Assembly (NCBI GenBank): GCA_963580285.1
Contig: CAUZLF010000719.1
Location: forward strand, 124,001-188,000
Direction of reading: 5' to 3'
From: Lucinisca nassula
Taxonomy: Eukaryota; Mollusca; Bivalvia; Lucinida; Lucinidae
DNA length: 64,000 bases
Shown here: positions 1-11,189 of the stretch, in pieces
How positions within the stretch are numbered: position 1 is the stretch's first letter
How the letters are laid out: every line of letters begins with the position of its first letter
Made by a program: the position numbers and the translations under genes
The notes under the pieces: model-generated
Told to the model about the DNA's origin: nothing
Databases searched by the model: none
Seen by the model: only the letters and a program-made list of their open reading frames with translations

Positions 1-760
1 TGACCTTGACCTATATTTTGCTCTCCAGTGACTTCGACTCATTTTACGTTGACCTTAGCTATCTCCTCAACTGTAAGGCCTACAACCACTATACCTTGCA
101 TAGTGCTTCTCAATGTGTATGGCCTTGGCAGGTATCTAGACCCAGTGACCTTGACCTATTTTTCACACTCCAGTGACTTTTACACATTTTATGTTGACAT
201 TCCATATTTTCTCAACTATAAGGCCTGCAACCACCAAACGTTGCATAGTGCTTCTCCTCTATCTACTGATTCAGCAGGTACCTTAACCTGGTGAAATTGA
301 CCTATATTATGCACTCCACAGACTTTCACACATTTTATGTGGACATACAATATCTCATCATATAGGAGGCATTGAACCATCCAACCTTGCATAGTCCTTC
401 TCCTCAAGGTACCTTGACCTATATTTTACACATCTAATTTTAATCCATTAACTTTGACACATTTTACTTTGGCATTCGATATCTCCTCAAATATAAGGCT
501 TACAACCTTTAAACCTTGCATAATGCTTCACTTCAATGAACTGACTAGCAGCTTCTTTGACCTTGACCTATTTTTCGCACTCCAGTGACTTTTACACATT
601 TTACATCGACATTCCATATCTTCTCAACTAGAAGGCCTACAACCACCAAACCTTGCATATTGCTCCTCCTTGAGGTACTGATATGGCAGGTCTCTCGACC
701 TGGTGACCCTGACCTATATATTGTGGTCCAGTGACTTTGCCACATTTTATGTCAACTGTT
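1..760. repeat. ~140-bp tandem satellite, running off the left edge
   Basis: A motif close to GTGACTTTNACACATTTTATG recurs at about 28, 172, 316, 446, 583 and 728, each followed by an 'aaggcctacaaccacc...ccttgcatagtgcttctcc' type segment. The spacing is about 130-145 bp and copies are diverged. Short ORFs on both strands here are repeat translations and are not called as genes. Confidence 0.8.
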
Positions 761-867
761 TAGAATGAAATAATCTTATTAAACAGCCACAGTATTTCTG
801 ATCATGACTCCTATGACTTTTGTCCCAGCGGGTGCGACATTGCCTTCTGCCGAATTCTTGTTCTATA

Positions 868-1131
868 TAACAGCACGAAAACATGCGTTTATCATTCTGA
901 CACCTTTGAACCCTACTTCTATATAGTAAAACAGGGGTTCAGAGGGGAAAACCTTATCTTTCTTATTTCTGCTCTAAAATATAGATTGTGGGTACTTATT
1001 AGAACCGTCTCATCAAGGGGGTTCTAACGAGTACCTATAGTCTGTATTTTGAGCAGAAATCAGAAAAACATCACAATTTTACATCAGAAAATTTTTGTGT
1101 TGACGGGGACGTTAAACCTCAAATCAAACAA
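868..1131. mobile_element. MITE-5 copy joined to a SINE-A 3' tail
   Basis: Begins with a GAAAACATGCG end typical of MITE-5 and contains the internal hairpin with TTAGAACCG(T/C)CTC and its inverse, flanked by 'agattgtgggtac' and 'gagcagaaat'. At about 1100 it passes directly into 'gttgacggggacgttaaacc' plus 'aaatcaaac', which is the 3' tail of SINE-A. Confidence 0.6.
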
Positions 1132-1373
1132 AAAAATTGTATTTTACAATGTACATGTATTTGTATCAATCATGGCCTGAGGCGTGATTCATCTTGAAAT
1201 CATATTATATTTAAAACAGTGTTATAACAAGGTTATGGTGTATTTGATCAGTTGAAAGTAAGAAATGGGTGTGGCTAAATTAATGGATTCAGCAGGACAA
1301 AGTTAAAGTAGTAAAAATAACTCAACCTTCATAAATTATGTCTGAAGAATCAGTTCAGTACAATATGGGTTAA

Positions 1374-1920
1374 CTCATTGCATGCGGGTACCTTGGCAAA
1401 CAGTGCAGGCCCAGATCAGGGTGAGGTGCCACAGGACGTGCCATCTGATCAGAGCCTGCACTACAGTAGAACTTCGATGGCTCGAACAGCGATGGCTCGT
1501 TTACCATGGATGTGTCGAACCCATTCTTGAGCCCCTAGCGAAATCCTCTACATATGAAATAGTGGGGGATGATTAAGGAGATTTTTGTCTTTTATCTTGC
1601 AAATGTATGCTGTGTGTACTTATTAGAATCGCCTCGATGGGGCGATTCTAATGAGTACACACAGCATACATTTTCATTATAGAACACAGAAAAGATGTCT
1701 AAAGTATCTTGTTATGCCTCCTGGCAGTCACCTCAGTGGCTCGAACTACCCCTGTCTCAAACAGGTTTTCGAGGTCCCAAAGGTGTTCGAGCCATTGAAG
1801 TTTGACTGTATTTGCTGGCAGAATTTTATGTCAAAAATAGAATAAAACCAAAAAAATAGGCCTGACACCGCTTATATGACAAATGCACTTGTCCAACATA
1901 TAGCACTGGAAGACAATGGG
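1374..1920. mobile_element. MITE-2b (TTAA-flanked) interrupted by a MITE-6 insertion
   Basis: Both sides are flanked by TTAA (1370-1373 and 1921-1924). The left part carries the 'ggcaaacagtgcaggcccagatcag' core; the right part is 'tttgctggcagaatttt...ataggcctgacaccgctt'. The two halves are separated by MITE-6. Uninterrupted relatives of the junction are at 12800-12925 and 62586-62796. Confidence 0.75.
1464..1808. mobile_element. MITE-6, Tc1/mariner-type MITE with TA target duplication
   Basis: 345 bp flanked by TA (1462-1463 and 1809-1810). Terminal inverted repeats read CAGTAGAACTTCGATGGC and, on the other strand from the right end, CAGTCAAACTTCAATGGC. An internal hairpin contains TTAGAATCGCCTCGATG and its inverse. 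Full-length copies lie at 50370-50715 and 57549-57894. No transposase is encoded. Confidence 0.85.
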
Positions 1921-2175
1921 TTAATGATAAAACATACCTACATCTCAGAATCTACAAGAAATAGAGTACAGCCCATGAAAATATGCCAACCGAACTACGT
2001 AATATAACGAAGTTTGTTTTTATTTTTTCATATCATCCTGTATTCATTAGAATTTATTCGTTAATTTAATGGGGTGCCCCCCTGCCACAGTACCAGTATA
2101 TGTCTTGAGCATAATATTATATAAGATAAAATCAGAAGAAACAGCAATTTTAGGGGATAATTGACAGCTATGATG

Positions 2176-2345
2176 TGGTGAGTGAGTGAGTGTTTTAGTT
2201 TTACGTCCCAGCAACAGCTAAGGTCATACGGAGACGGGACCTCGGTTTAAAGACTCATCCGAAAGTCTGGAGAAGCCAGGGATCGAACCTGCGACCCCTG
2301 GTTTACAAGGCGAGTAGCGTAACCACTCGACCACGGAGGCTTCTA
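2176..2345 (-). mobile_element. SINE-T, tRNA-Thr-like SINE
   Basis: Read on the minus strand, it starts GAAGCCTCCGTGGTCGAGTGG (A-box-like), continues through CTTGTAAACCAGGGGTCGC and GGTTCGATCC (B-box-like), then a non-tRNA body ending in a CACTCACTCACT tail. The anticodon-arm/T-arm segment resembles eukaryotic tRNA-Thr(TGT). Other copies are at 22498, 26142, 28207 and 44252. Confidence 0.85.
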
Positions 2346-2461
2346 GCTATGATGTGGTACCCAAGAGCACATTAGACTTATGATGAGCTACTTGGTGGTA
2401 CCCTATTGAGATTTATTTTTCTGACTTGTACATTTTCCTTACTTATTGACACCAAGACATT

Positions 2462-2697
2462 TTAGCGCCAAGAAAAACTACATCTGAAAATGTTTTCTGC
2501 TTATGTCGTCTGCTGAATCATTTTGCGAGCTTCTTAAAAATATTTTTGCATACAGGCAAACAGTGTGGACCCTGATCAGACTGCTCCTCTAGGAGCAGTC
2601 TGATCTGGGTCCACACTGTTGGCAAAAATGTCTTTTAAAAGTAACCAGCAGATGACAAAGTAGACGACAGTTGTCATGGCTGGCATTTTATGGATTA
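2462..2697. mobile_element. MITE-3 copy with core-I hairpin
   Basis: Flanking arms carry 'aactacatctgaaaatg' and 'gtcgtctgct' on the left and 'agcagatgacaaag...cagacgacag' on the right. The centre is the AAACAGTG/GATCAGACTGCTCC hairpin and its inverse. Confidence 0.7.
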
Positions 2698-2699
2698 AG

Positions 2700-3066
2700 C
2701 AAAATCATCATGAAAAGATTAAATGGCTAATTTTTTCAATGCATATCGATCTATGAAATCATGGATTTTATTTCTTTTCCAGAATTGTACTTAATTAACT
2801 TGCAAGTAGTATGGTGCAATGAAAAGACAGAAAGTGGGTGTTATTATATGGGTTCGAAATGATTGATCAGTGGTAAATTATGTTGCAATAGTTCATGAAA
2901 AGAAAGCACTAGATAAACTCGGCAGATTCACCGATAATCCAGTGGTACTGACTAGAAACAGTAATCACAACTTGTACAGTGGTAGTATAGCTCCTCATCA
3001 TTGACCAATGACCAGTGGATCTTCCTGTGTGTTTTTACGAGAGCAAGTCAATAAAAAACCAGCCTT
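2700..3066. other. Unannotated AT-rich tract
   Basis: I see no coding signal, hairpin or recognised repeat here. The sequence looks unique at this scale. Confidence 0.4.
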
Positions 3067-3067
3067 A

Positions 3068-4701
3068 CTTATTTTTATCTCACTAGAGCCGAAGGCTTAT
3101 AGTATAGGCATTGGTCCGTCATCGTTGTCGTCTGCGTCTGCGTCGTCAACATTTTCATACAACATCTCCTCTGAAACTACTTGGCCAATTGAAGCCAAAC
3201 TACATGTGGAGCCTCGCTGGGAAGGGGGAACGAAAGTTTGTTCGGGAGGACTGGGTCACATGACCAACATGGCCGCCATGTTCATATATGGTAAAAACCT
3301 TTAAAAATCTTCTTCTCAAGAAGCGAATAGCCAATGATCTTGAAACTTAGTATGCAACATCGGGGACTTGGGCCCTACCAAGTTTGTTCAAATGATGACC
3401 TTTGGTTGACCTTGACCTGTTTTACGTCAAGGTCAAATTTGGTCACGTAGACATTTGTATGGAAAACGGCAAAACAGTGGATTTTTCTGATTGTATGTTA
3501 GCTAAGTGGCATCAGAAATCGTATTTTCTATCAGCTGAATGGAAGTTTATCAGTTTCAAAGGTCAAGGTCATTTACCGACCTTTGTCCAGGACGGCTCAC
3601 ATTCAGTATTCTTGTCTTCTTCTTCACTTAAACTACTAGGCCAATTGAAACCAAATTACATGTCGAGCCTCTATGGAATGAGGGAACGAAAGTTTGTTCG
3701 GGAGGACTGGGTCACATGACCAATATGGCCGCCATGTCCATATATAGTAAAAACCTTTAAAAATCTTCTGCTCAAGAACCGAATGGCCGATGATCTTGAA
3801 ACTTGGTATGCAGCATCAGGGCCTCTGGCCCTACCAAATTTGTTCAAATGATGACCTTTGGTTGACCTTGACCTGTTTTACGTCAAGGTCAAATTTGGTC
3901 ACTTAGACATTTGTATGGAAAAATGGCAAAACAGTGGATTTTTCTGATTGTATATTAGCTAGTGGCATCAGAAATGGTGTTTACAATCAGCTGAATGGAA
4001 GTTTATCAGTTCCAAAGGTCATGGTCATTTACCGACCTTTGTCCAGGATGGCTCAGATACAGTATTTTTATTTCCTTCTTTACTTAAACTACTTGGCCAT
4101 TTGAAACCAAATTTCATGTGGAGCCTCAATGGAATGAGGGAACGAAAGTTTGTTCATGAGGACTGGGTCACATGACCAATATGGGTCGCCATGCCCATAT
4201 ATGATAAAAACCTTTAAAAATCTTCTTCTCAAGAACCGAATGGCAGATGATCTTAAAACTTGGTATGCAGCATCAGGGACTCTGGCCCTACCAAGTTTGT
4301 TGACCTTGACCTGTTTTACCTCAAGGTCAAATCTGGTCACTTAGAAGTTAGACATTTGTATGGAAAAATGGCAAAGTAGTGGATATTTCAGATTGCCTGG
4401 TAGGCTGTGACATCAAAAATGATATTTGCAGTTAGCTGAATGGAAGATTATCAATTCCAAAGGTCAAGGTCATTACTGACCTTTGTCTTGGATGGTTCAG
4501 ATTCAGTATTTTTATCTTCTTCTCCAGTAAAAGAGCTGTGCTGATTGAAACCAAATTACATGAAAAGCCTCTATGGGGGTGAGGCAATTAAACATTATTC
4601 GTGGTATTGTTGTCACATGACCAAGATGGGCACCTTGCCTGTATATGGTATAAACCAAATGACCTCTGGTGAGCGTAGTGGCCCATGGGCCTCCTGTTTA
4701 T
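3068..4701. mobile_element. Pearl/HINE-like element with ~455-bp tandem core
   Basis: The left end 'tctcactagagccgaaggc' is followed by a GTCGTCTGCGTCTGCG stretch. The core has about three tandem units of ~455 bp: GAACGAAAGTTTGTTC recurs at about 3229, 3685 and 4140. The right end has CTGGTGAGC, a GGCCCATGGGCC hairpin and CTCCTGTTT. This layout (5' sub-terminal repeat, tandem core, 3' inverse repeat plus hairpin) is that described for bivalve pearl elements and Helentron-associated HINEs; the assignment is by structure only. Confidence 0.7.
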
Positions 4702-4727
4702 GGGTGAGATTGATCTTTTCTTTTTGG

Positions 4728-4830
4728 ATGTAAGATACACTTGGACCAACGCTGTAACGGTCCACACTGTTTGCAAAAATGACAAGTTTAACGCTCTGCA
4801 TGCTGGGTATTTTTTAGCAGCAGACGACAT
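4728..4830. repeat. Decayed MITE-3 fragment
   Basis: Contains 'tccacactgtttgcaaaaatgac' and 'gcagcagacgac', matching one arm of MITE-3. The other arm is degraded. Confidence 0.5.
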
Positions 4831-4842
4831 CTTTAAATATTT

Positions 4843-4935
4843 TCCTAGTTTTCCCAGAAAACAGGATTTGACATCTCAGGCAAATTGTCTCCTATGGAGA
4901 CAATTTGCATGAGATGTCAAGTCCTGTTTTCTGGG
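4843..4935. repeat. Long hairpin, AAACAGGACTTGACATCTC family
   Basis: Near-perfect inverted repeat centred at about 4895 (TCTCCTATGGAGA), with arms running out to TTTTCCCAGAAAACAGG. Related hairpins lie near 30385, 54262, 56290, 56640 and 63770. Confidence 0.75.
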
Positions 4936-5205
4936 AAAAATAAGAAAAATATCAACAATTTGTCGTCTGCTGAATTAGCCTGGAGAGTGGTAAAGGTTAA
5001 AGTAACCGGCAGAAGACAAAGCAGAAGACAATTGTTAATTAACATTTAATGTGAATCAGCTTGAGATGATTTGCATGAAATGACAAGAACACAGATTTTT
5101 TCTGAAAAAGAAGAAAAAAAAGAAAATATGATGTCTTCTGGTTCATGATCCTATGGCATAAAAATCCCAGTCATTTTTGGTCATAACCCGCTCAGAGCAG
5201 CTTAA

Positions 5206-5431
5206 CCCATAAAATGCCAATCACGACAATTGTCGTCTGCTTTTTTCATCTTTCATCTACTTTAAGAATCATTTTTGCAAACAGTGTGGACCCAGATCAG
5301 ACTGCTCCTCTAGGAGCAGTCTGATCTGGGTACAACACTGTTTGCCTGTATGCAAAAATATTTTTAAGAAGATTTAGCAGACAACATAACAGACGACATT
5401 TTCAGATGTAGTTTTTTCGGGGGTTTAAGGG
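5206..5431. mobile_element. MITE-3, TTAA-flanked, complete
   Basis: 226 bp between TTAA at 5202-5205 and 5432-5435. It starts CCCATAAAATGCC and ends TTTAAGGG, with GTCGTCTGC arms. The core-I hairpin (GATCAGACTGCTCC and its inverse) is in the middle. The TTAA target and CCC end are piggyBac-like. Confidence 0.75.
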
Positions 5432-5434
5432 TTA

Positions 5435-5815
5435 AGGTTATTTCTCTTTAAAGCCCTTTTTTTATCAGATTTGTTCATTCATGTTTGTTAACCCATTTTC
5501 TCCTGAATGGAATCTTTGACCTAAGTCAGGGTCAAGCCTAAGAGTTATTTTTTTTCCAAAATTTATGCAGAAAATGAGCGAACCTCAAATTAACAAACAT
5601 CAGGCGCCATACTGTGGTGTCTGATCAGGGCCTGCACTGTTTGCCATCGTCCCATCATCCCATTTGGATCAAAGATACAATTTTTTTCAATCTGCCATAA
5701 TGTGCACTCACAGTCTAGATAAAATTCATAGAATTTCTTAAGTTTATGTCACTGAATAAAGAAAATATTACTACACCTACGCATATTGAACTGTTCAAAG
5801 TCTTTCAAGGTTAAT
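5435..5815. other. Mostly unannotated tract with a core-I remnant
   Basis: Only a decayed core-I fragment ('gtctgatcagggcctgcactgtttgcc', about 5620-5645) is recognisable. No exon-like signal was found. Confidence 0.4.
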
Positions 5816-5936
5816 TTTTAGCTCACCTGACCGAAGGTCATGGTGAGCTTTTGTGACAGTAAGATGTCCGGCGTCGTCGTGCGTCGTGCGTCGTCCGTCG
5901 TCCGTCGTCCGTCGTGCGTCGTCCGTGCGTAAACTT

Positions 5937-6620
5937 TTTCTTGTGAACACACTAGAGGCCACAGTTTTGGTCCAATTATCATCAAACTTGCTCAGAATGA
6001 TAATCATGACAATATCTCGGTCAAGTTCGAATTTGGGTCATGTCGGGTAAAAAAGTAGGTCAGTAGGTCAAATCATAGAAAAACCTTGTGAACACTCGAG
6101 AGGCCACAATTTTGGTCCAATCATCATCAAACTTGCTCAGAATGATCATTGTGACAATATTTTAGTGAAGTTTGAATATGGATCATGTCGGCTTAAAAAG
6201 TAGGTCAGCGGGTCAAATCATAGAAAAACCTTGTGAACACCCTAGAGGCCACAATTTTGGTCCAATCATAATCAAACTTGCTCAGAATGATCATCATGAC
6301 AATATCTTGGTCAAGTTCGAATATGGGTCATGTCCGGTCAAAAAGTAGGTCAGTAGGTCAAATCATAGAAAAACCTTGTGAACACTCTGAAGGCCACTGT
6401 TTTGGTCCAATTATCATGAAACTTGCTCAGAATGACCATTGTGACAATATTTCAGTCCAGTTCGAATATGGGTCATATCGGGTTAAAAAGTAGGTCAGCG
6501 GGTCAAATCATATAAAAACCTTGTGAACACCCTAGGGGCCACAATTTTGGTCCAATCTTAATCAAACTTGCTCAGAATGATCATCATGACAATATCTCGG
6601 TCAAGTTTGAATATGGGTCA
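5937..6620. repeat. 145-bp tandem array (five units)
   Basis: ACCTTGTGAACAC followed by GAGGCCAC and TTTTGGTCCAAT recurs at about 5937, 6079, 6226, 6370 and 6517. The same unit appears in the truncated element at 59103-59480. Confidence 0.85.
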
Positions 6621-6659
6621 AATGGTTCCGGTCCGTTGCACATCTAGGTCACAGGAGCC

Positions 6660-8560
6660 AAAAACAGATTTTTTTCACCAAAAACTTAAAAAATCTTCTT
6701 CTCTGAAACCACAAGGCCCAGGTCTTTGTTATTTGGTATGAAGCTTCATCTAGTGGACCCCTACCAAGATTGTTCAAATTATAGTGCTGGGGCCAAAAAT
6801 GCCCCCGCACGGGGGCCCTTTGGTTTTACATAGGCTTATATAGGGAAAATCTTTAAAAATCTTCTTCTCTGAAACCACAAGGCCCAGGACTTTGATATTT
6901 GGTATGAAGCTTCATCTAGTGGACCCCTACCAAGATTGTTCAAATTTGAGTGCTGGGACGAAAAATGCCCCCGCCACGGGGCCCTTTGGTTTTACATTGG
7001 CTTATATAGGGAAAATCTTTAAAAATCTTCTTCTCTGAAACCACAAGGCCCAGGTCTTTGATATTTGGTATGAAGCTTCATCTAGTGGACCCCTACCAAG
7101 ATTGTTCAAATTATAGTGCTGGGGCCAAAAATGCCCCCGCCCCAGGGCCCTTTGGTTTTACATAGGCTTATATAGGGAAAATCTTCAAAAATCTTCTACT
7201 CTGAAACCACAAGGCCCAGGACTTTGATATTTGGTATGAAGCTTCATCTAGTGGACCCCTACCAAGATTGTTCAAATTATAGTGCTGGGACAAAAAATGC
7301 CCCCGCCACGGGGCCCTTTGGTTTTACATTGGCTTATATAGGGAAAATCTTTAAAAATCTTCTTCTCTGAAACCACAAGGCCCAGGTCTTTGATATTTGG
7401 TATGAAGCTTCATCTAGTTGACCCCTACCAAGATTGTTCAAATTACAGTGCTGGGGCCAAAAATGCCCCCGCCCCGGGGCCCTTTGGTTTTACATAGGCT
7501 TATATAGGGAAAATCTTAAAAAATCTTCTTTTCTGAAACCACAAGGCCCAGGACTTTGATATTTGGTATGAAGCTTCATCTAGTGGACCCCTACCAAGAT
7601 TGTTCAAATTTTAGTGCTGGGACAAAAAATGCCCCCGCCACGGGGCCCTTTGGTTTTACATGGGCTTATATAGGGAAAATCTTTAAAAATTTTCTTTTCT
7701 GAAACCACAAGGCCCAGGACTTTGATATTTGGTATGAAGCTTCATCTAGTGGACCCCTACCAAGATTGTTCAAATTTTAGTGCTGGGACAAAAATGCCCC
7801 CGCCACGGGGCCCTTTGCTTTTACATTGGCTTATATAGGGAAAATTTTTAAAAATCTTCTTCTCTGAAACCACAAGGCCCAGGTCTTATATATTTGGTAT
7901 GAAGCTTCATCTAGTGGACCCCTACCAAGATTGTTCAAATTATAGTGCTGGGGCCAAAAATGCCCCCGCCACGGGGCCCTTTGGTTTTACATAGGCTTAT
8001 ATAGGGAAAATCTTTAAAAATTTTCTTCTCTAAAACCACAAGGCCCAGGACTTTGATATTTGGTATGAAGCTTCATCTAGTGGACCCCTACCAAGATTGT
8101 TCCAATTTTAGTGCTGGGGCCAAAAATGCCCCTGCCCCGGGGCCCTTTGGTTTTACATAGGCTTATATAGGGAAAATCTTTAAAAATCTTCTTCTCTGAA
8201 ACCACAAGGCCCAGGACTTTGATATTTGGTATGAAGCTTCGTCTAGTGGACCCCTACCAAGATTGTTCAAATTATAGTGCTGGGACAAAAAATCCCCCCC
8301 TGCCACGGGGCCCTTTGGTTTTACATAGGCTTATATAGGGAAAATCTTTAAAAATCTTCTTCTCTGAAACCACAAGGCCCAGAACTTTGATATTTGGTAT
8401 GAAGCTTCATCTAGTGGACCCCTACCAAGATTGTTCAAACTATAGTGCTGGGGCAAAAAATGCCCCTGTCCCGGGGCCCTTTGATTTTACATAGGCTTAT
8501 ATAGGCAAAATCTTTAAAAATCTTCTTCTCTGAAACCGCTAGGCCCAGGTCTTTGATATT
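6660..8560. repeat. 166-bp tandem array with partial dimeric order
   Basis: GGTTTTACATAGGCTTATA and its variants recur at about 6823, 6989, 7153, 7320, 7486, 7652, 7818, 7985, 8151, 8316 and 8482, a near-constant 166-bp period. The first six or so units alternate between a CAGGTCTTTG/GGGGCCAAAAATG type and a CAGGACTTTG/GGGACAAAAAATG type. Confidence 0.9.
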
Positions 8561-8800
8561 TGATGTGTAGCTTCATCTAGTGGACCTTTGACAAGATTGT
8601 TCAAATTTTAGCCTTTGTTGATGTTTGGTATGAAGCTTCACCTTTAAGACCTCCCTCAACATTATGTACATTAAAGCCCTGGGGCCAATAATGGCCCTCT
8701 CTGGGGCCCACTTGTTACACTATGGATCAGGTGAGCGATCCAGGGCCATCATGGCCCTCTTGTTAATAAAATTTTGGAGTCCAAAGTAAATTAAACTTGA

Positions 8801-9033
8801 GCCCCGCCAAGCGAATTTGTGTCTTCGAGCTTTCGTCATGACAAATTTTAACTGCGCATGCCCAGCCATTCAGAGGGGCCAGGGATATGGCTTTCTGTCT
8901 GAAGGTTCCTCTTGATTCACTGTTTGTATGAGCAAGCAGCGAAGGTTCTGGTGAGACTGCGCGGATGCGCAGGCTTGCCTGAACCTTCGCTGCTCGCATA
9001 GGCGATAAGTACCAAAATCGCTTGACGGGGCCC
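8801..9033. mobile_element. MITE-8 copy with 6-bp target duplication
   Basis: 233 bp flanked by ACTTGA on both sides (8795-8800 and 9034-9039). Ends read GCCCCGCCAAGCGA and, from the other end, GGGCCCCGTCAAGCGA. An internal inverted repeat uses GCAGCGAAGGTTC and GAACCTTCGCTGC. Very similar copies lie at 28520-28752 and 46015-46238. Confidence 0.85.
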
Positions 9034-9079
9034 ACTTGATATTGACAGTGAATAGTTTTCTTAACCTGACTAACTTTAA

Positions 9080-9207
9080 CCCATTATCAAAACATGCCTA
9101 TACAAATACATTGTAAACTTTACCGCCGAAAAAAAAAAAACCCTGATAATTTTAAGATGAAAAATTGTGATAATAAGAAAAATAAGGTTTACCCTTGTAA
9201 ACCCCAT
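9080..9207. mobile_element. Truncated MITE-5 left half
   Basis: Starts with the MITE-5 end CAAAACATGCCTATAC and continues into 'aataagaaaaataagg' and 'gtaaaccccattttt'. It is cut exactly where the next pearl/HINE element begins. Confidence 0.6.
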
Positions 9208-10203
9208 TTTTAGCTCACCTGTCACGTAGTGACAAGGTGAGCTTTTGGGATCACTTTTTGTCCGTCGTCCGTCGTGCGTCCATGCGTCCGTGTGTGTGTG
9301 CATCCATGCGTGCGTCCGTAAACTTTTTCTACAAACGACATCTCCTCCTAAACCACTGATCAGATTTTGACCAAACTTCACAGGAATGATCCTTAGGTGG
9401 TCCCCTTTCAAAGTTGTTCAAATGGTTCCGGTCTGTTGCACATATGGGTCACAGTAGCCAAAAATAGATTTTTTTCACCGAAAACTTAAAAAATCTTCTT
9501 CTCTGAAACCGCAAGGCCCAGGTCTTTGATATTTGGTATGAAGCTTCATCTAGTGGACCCCTACCAAGATTGTTCAAATTATAGTGCTGGGGCCAAAAAT
9601 GCCCCCGCACCGGGGCCCTTTGGTTTTACATGGGCTTATATAGGGAAAATCTTTAAAAATCTTCTTCTCTGAAACCGCAAGGCCCAGGTCTTTGATATTT
9701 GGTATGAAGCTTCATCTAGTGGACCCCTACCAAGATTGTTCAAATTATAGTGCTGGAGCTTAAAATGCCCCCGCACTGGGGCCCTTTGGTTTTACATGGG
9801 CTTATATAGGGAAAATCTTTAAAAATCTTCTTCTCTGAAACCGCAAGGCTTAGGTCTTCGATATTTGTTATGAAGCTTCAGCAAGTGGACCTCTACCAAG
9901 ATTGTTCAAATTATAACCCTGGGGCTAAAAATGTCCCTGCTCCGGGGCCCTTTGGTTTTACATAGTCTTATATAGGGAAAATCTTGTTTTACATAGACTT
10001 CTATATGCAGGGTAAACCTTTAAAATCTTCTTCTCTGAAACCACAAAGCCCAGGGCTTTCATATTCGATATAAAGCTTCATCTTGTGGACCCCTACCAAG
10101 ATTGTTCAAATAATAGCCCTGGGCCAAAATTGACCCTGCCCGGGGCGCACTTGTTATACATTGGATCAGGTGAGCGAACCAGGGCCCTCTGGGCCCTCTT
10201 GTT
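9208..10203. mobile_element. Pearl/HINE-like element with a short 166-bp array
   Basis: Left GCTCACCTG (9213-9221) lies in a hairpin with CAAGGTGAGCTT and is followed by GTCCGTCGTCCGTCG. There are about three to four 166-bp units of the type seen at 6660-8560. The right end has CAGGTGAGC (10167-10175), an AGGGCCCTCTGGGCCCT hairpin and CTTGTT. No coding capacity. Confidence 0.8.
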
Positions 10204-10366
10204 ACTATGAAGTAGTTCGATCACAAACTGTGGTTAACCAAAGTGTGATCGTACTCAGTCTGGTAGCATGGCGGGAAAGTGGTCCAACAAAACTAAAGTG
10301 TTGGTTTCTCTGGTAAACAGTGTACAAGATGGCAGCGAAAAGTAAGAAAATCTGTAATACACATTT

Positions 10367-10640
10367 CAATTTGTTTGTTTGATTTGAGGTTTATCGTCCC
10401 CGTCAACACTGCAGTATAGGTCATTTTGGAGACCTTGCTTCTGATTTTGTGGGACTTTTACCAGACATAGAGATGGAATGACATCTCAAGCCCTGTTGCC
10501 CAATGAAACCAGTAGGGTTTATAAGCATGGACTAGCACCTCTTTGCCTGGGCAGGCTTAGATCCTCTAAGTGGTTTACCAGTACTCGTGTGCGGTCAGTT
10601 TCAGCTCTGCCTGGACGCATCATGCAGCCGAAATAAAGAT
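10367..10640 (-). mobile_element. SINE-A copy
   Basis: Minus-orientation SINE-A: the CAAA-rich tail is at left (complement 'gtttgtttgatttgagg'), and the body runs back to the GGCTGCATGATGC region, where the head is lost. Confidence 0.85.
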
Positions 10641-10871
10641 TTTTAAGATAACACAACCTGTTGCCCCTTAATTTTGAAATAGACTTGTGCCATATATAAG
10701 GAGGAAGATTCCATTTGGTACAAAAAGGGTTATGACAAAATGGGCGCTATCAAATGAAAACCTGCAAAGTCAGAAACCAACCTGCGCAACCACCCTGACT
10801 AGCAACAGTCTTGAAATATAGATATAGAATCTAGAGGGACTATATTTACCGTATATATTCAGACATACAGG

Positions 10872-11180
10872 CCTGTAGCCCCTTCCCATCGGGGCTTGAA
10901 GAAATAGATAGGCTGCATGATGCTTCCACGCAGAGCTGAAACCGACACCACACGAGTGCTGGTAAATTGTTTAAAAGATCTAAGCCTGGCCAGGCAAAGT
11001 GGTGCGAGTGGGACCGTGCTTATAAGCCCTATTGGTTTCTTTGGGCAACAGAGCTTGAGATGTCATTTCATCTCAATGGCGGGTAAAAGTCCCTCAAAAT
11101 TGGAAGCAACATCTCCAAATGACCCATATAGTGTTGACAGGGACATTATACCTCAAATCAAATCAAACAAACAGACAGGC
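10872..11180 (+). mobile_element. SINE-A copy, nearly full length
   Basis: Head 'cccatcggggcttgaag' and 'gggctgcatgatgcttcc', middle 'ggtaaattgtttaaaagatctaagcctg', 3' part 'gttgacagggacattatacc', then a CAAA-type tail. The 96-codon ORF over it is not a gene: other copies carry different reading frames over the same body. Confidence 0.85.
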
Positions 11181-11189
11181 CTGAGCAAA

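Larger units (their letters stand above)
5816..8764. mobile_element. Pearl/HINE-like element with two tandem cores (145 bp and 166 bp)
   Basis: Left sub-terminal repeat GCTCACCTG (5821-5829) sits in a small AGCTCACC/GGTGAGCT hairpin and is followed by GTCGTGCGTCGTCCGTC-type repeats. The right end carries its inverse, CAGGTGAGC (8728-8736), then an AGGGCCATCATGGCCCT hairpin and CTTGTT. Between them are about five 145-bp units (5937-6620) and about eleven 166-bp units (6660-8560). Overlapping ORFs are repeat translations. No Rep/helicase is present, so it is non-autonomous. Confidence 0.8.

Noticed and set aside
2563..2627. Bacterial-type terminators or operator palindromes
   Set aside because: The many hairpins are MITE interiors in eukaryotic DNA, with no adjoining genes.
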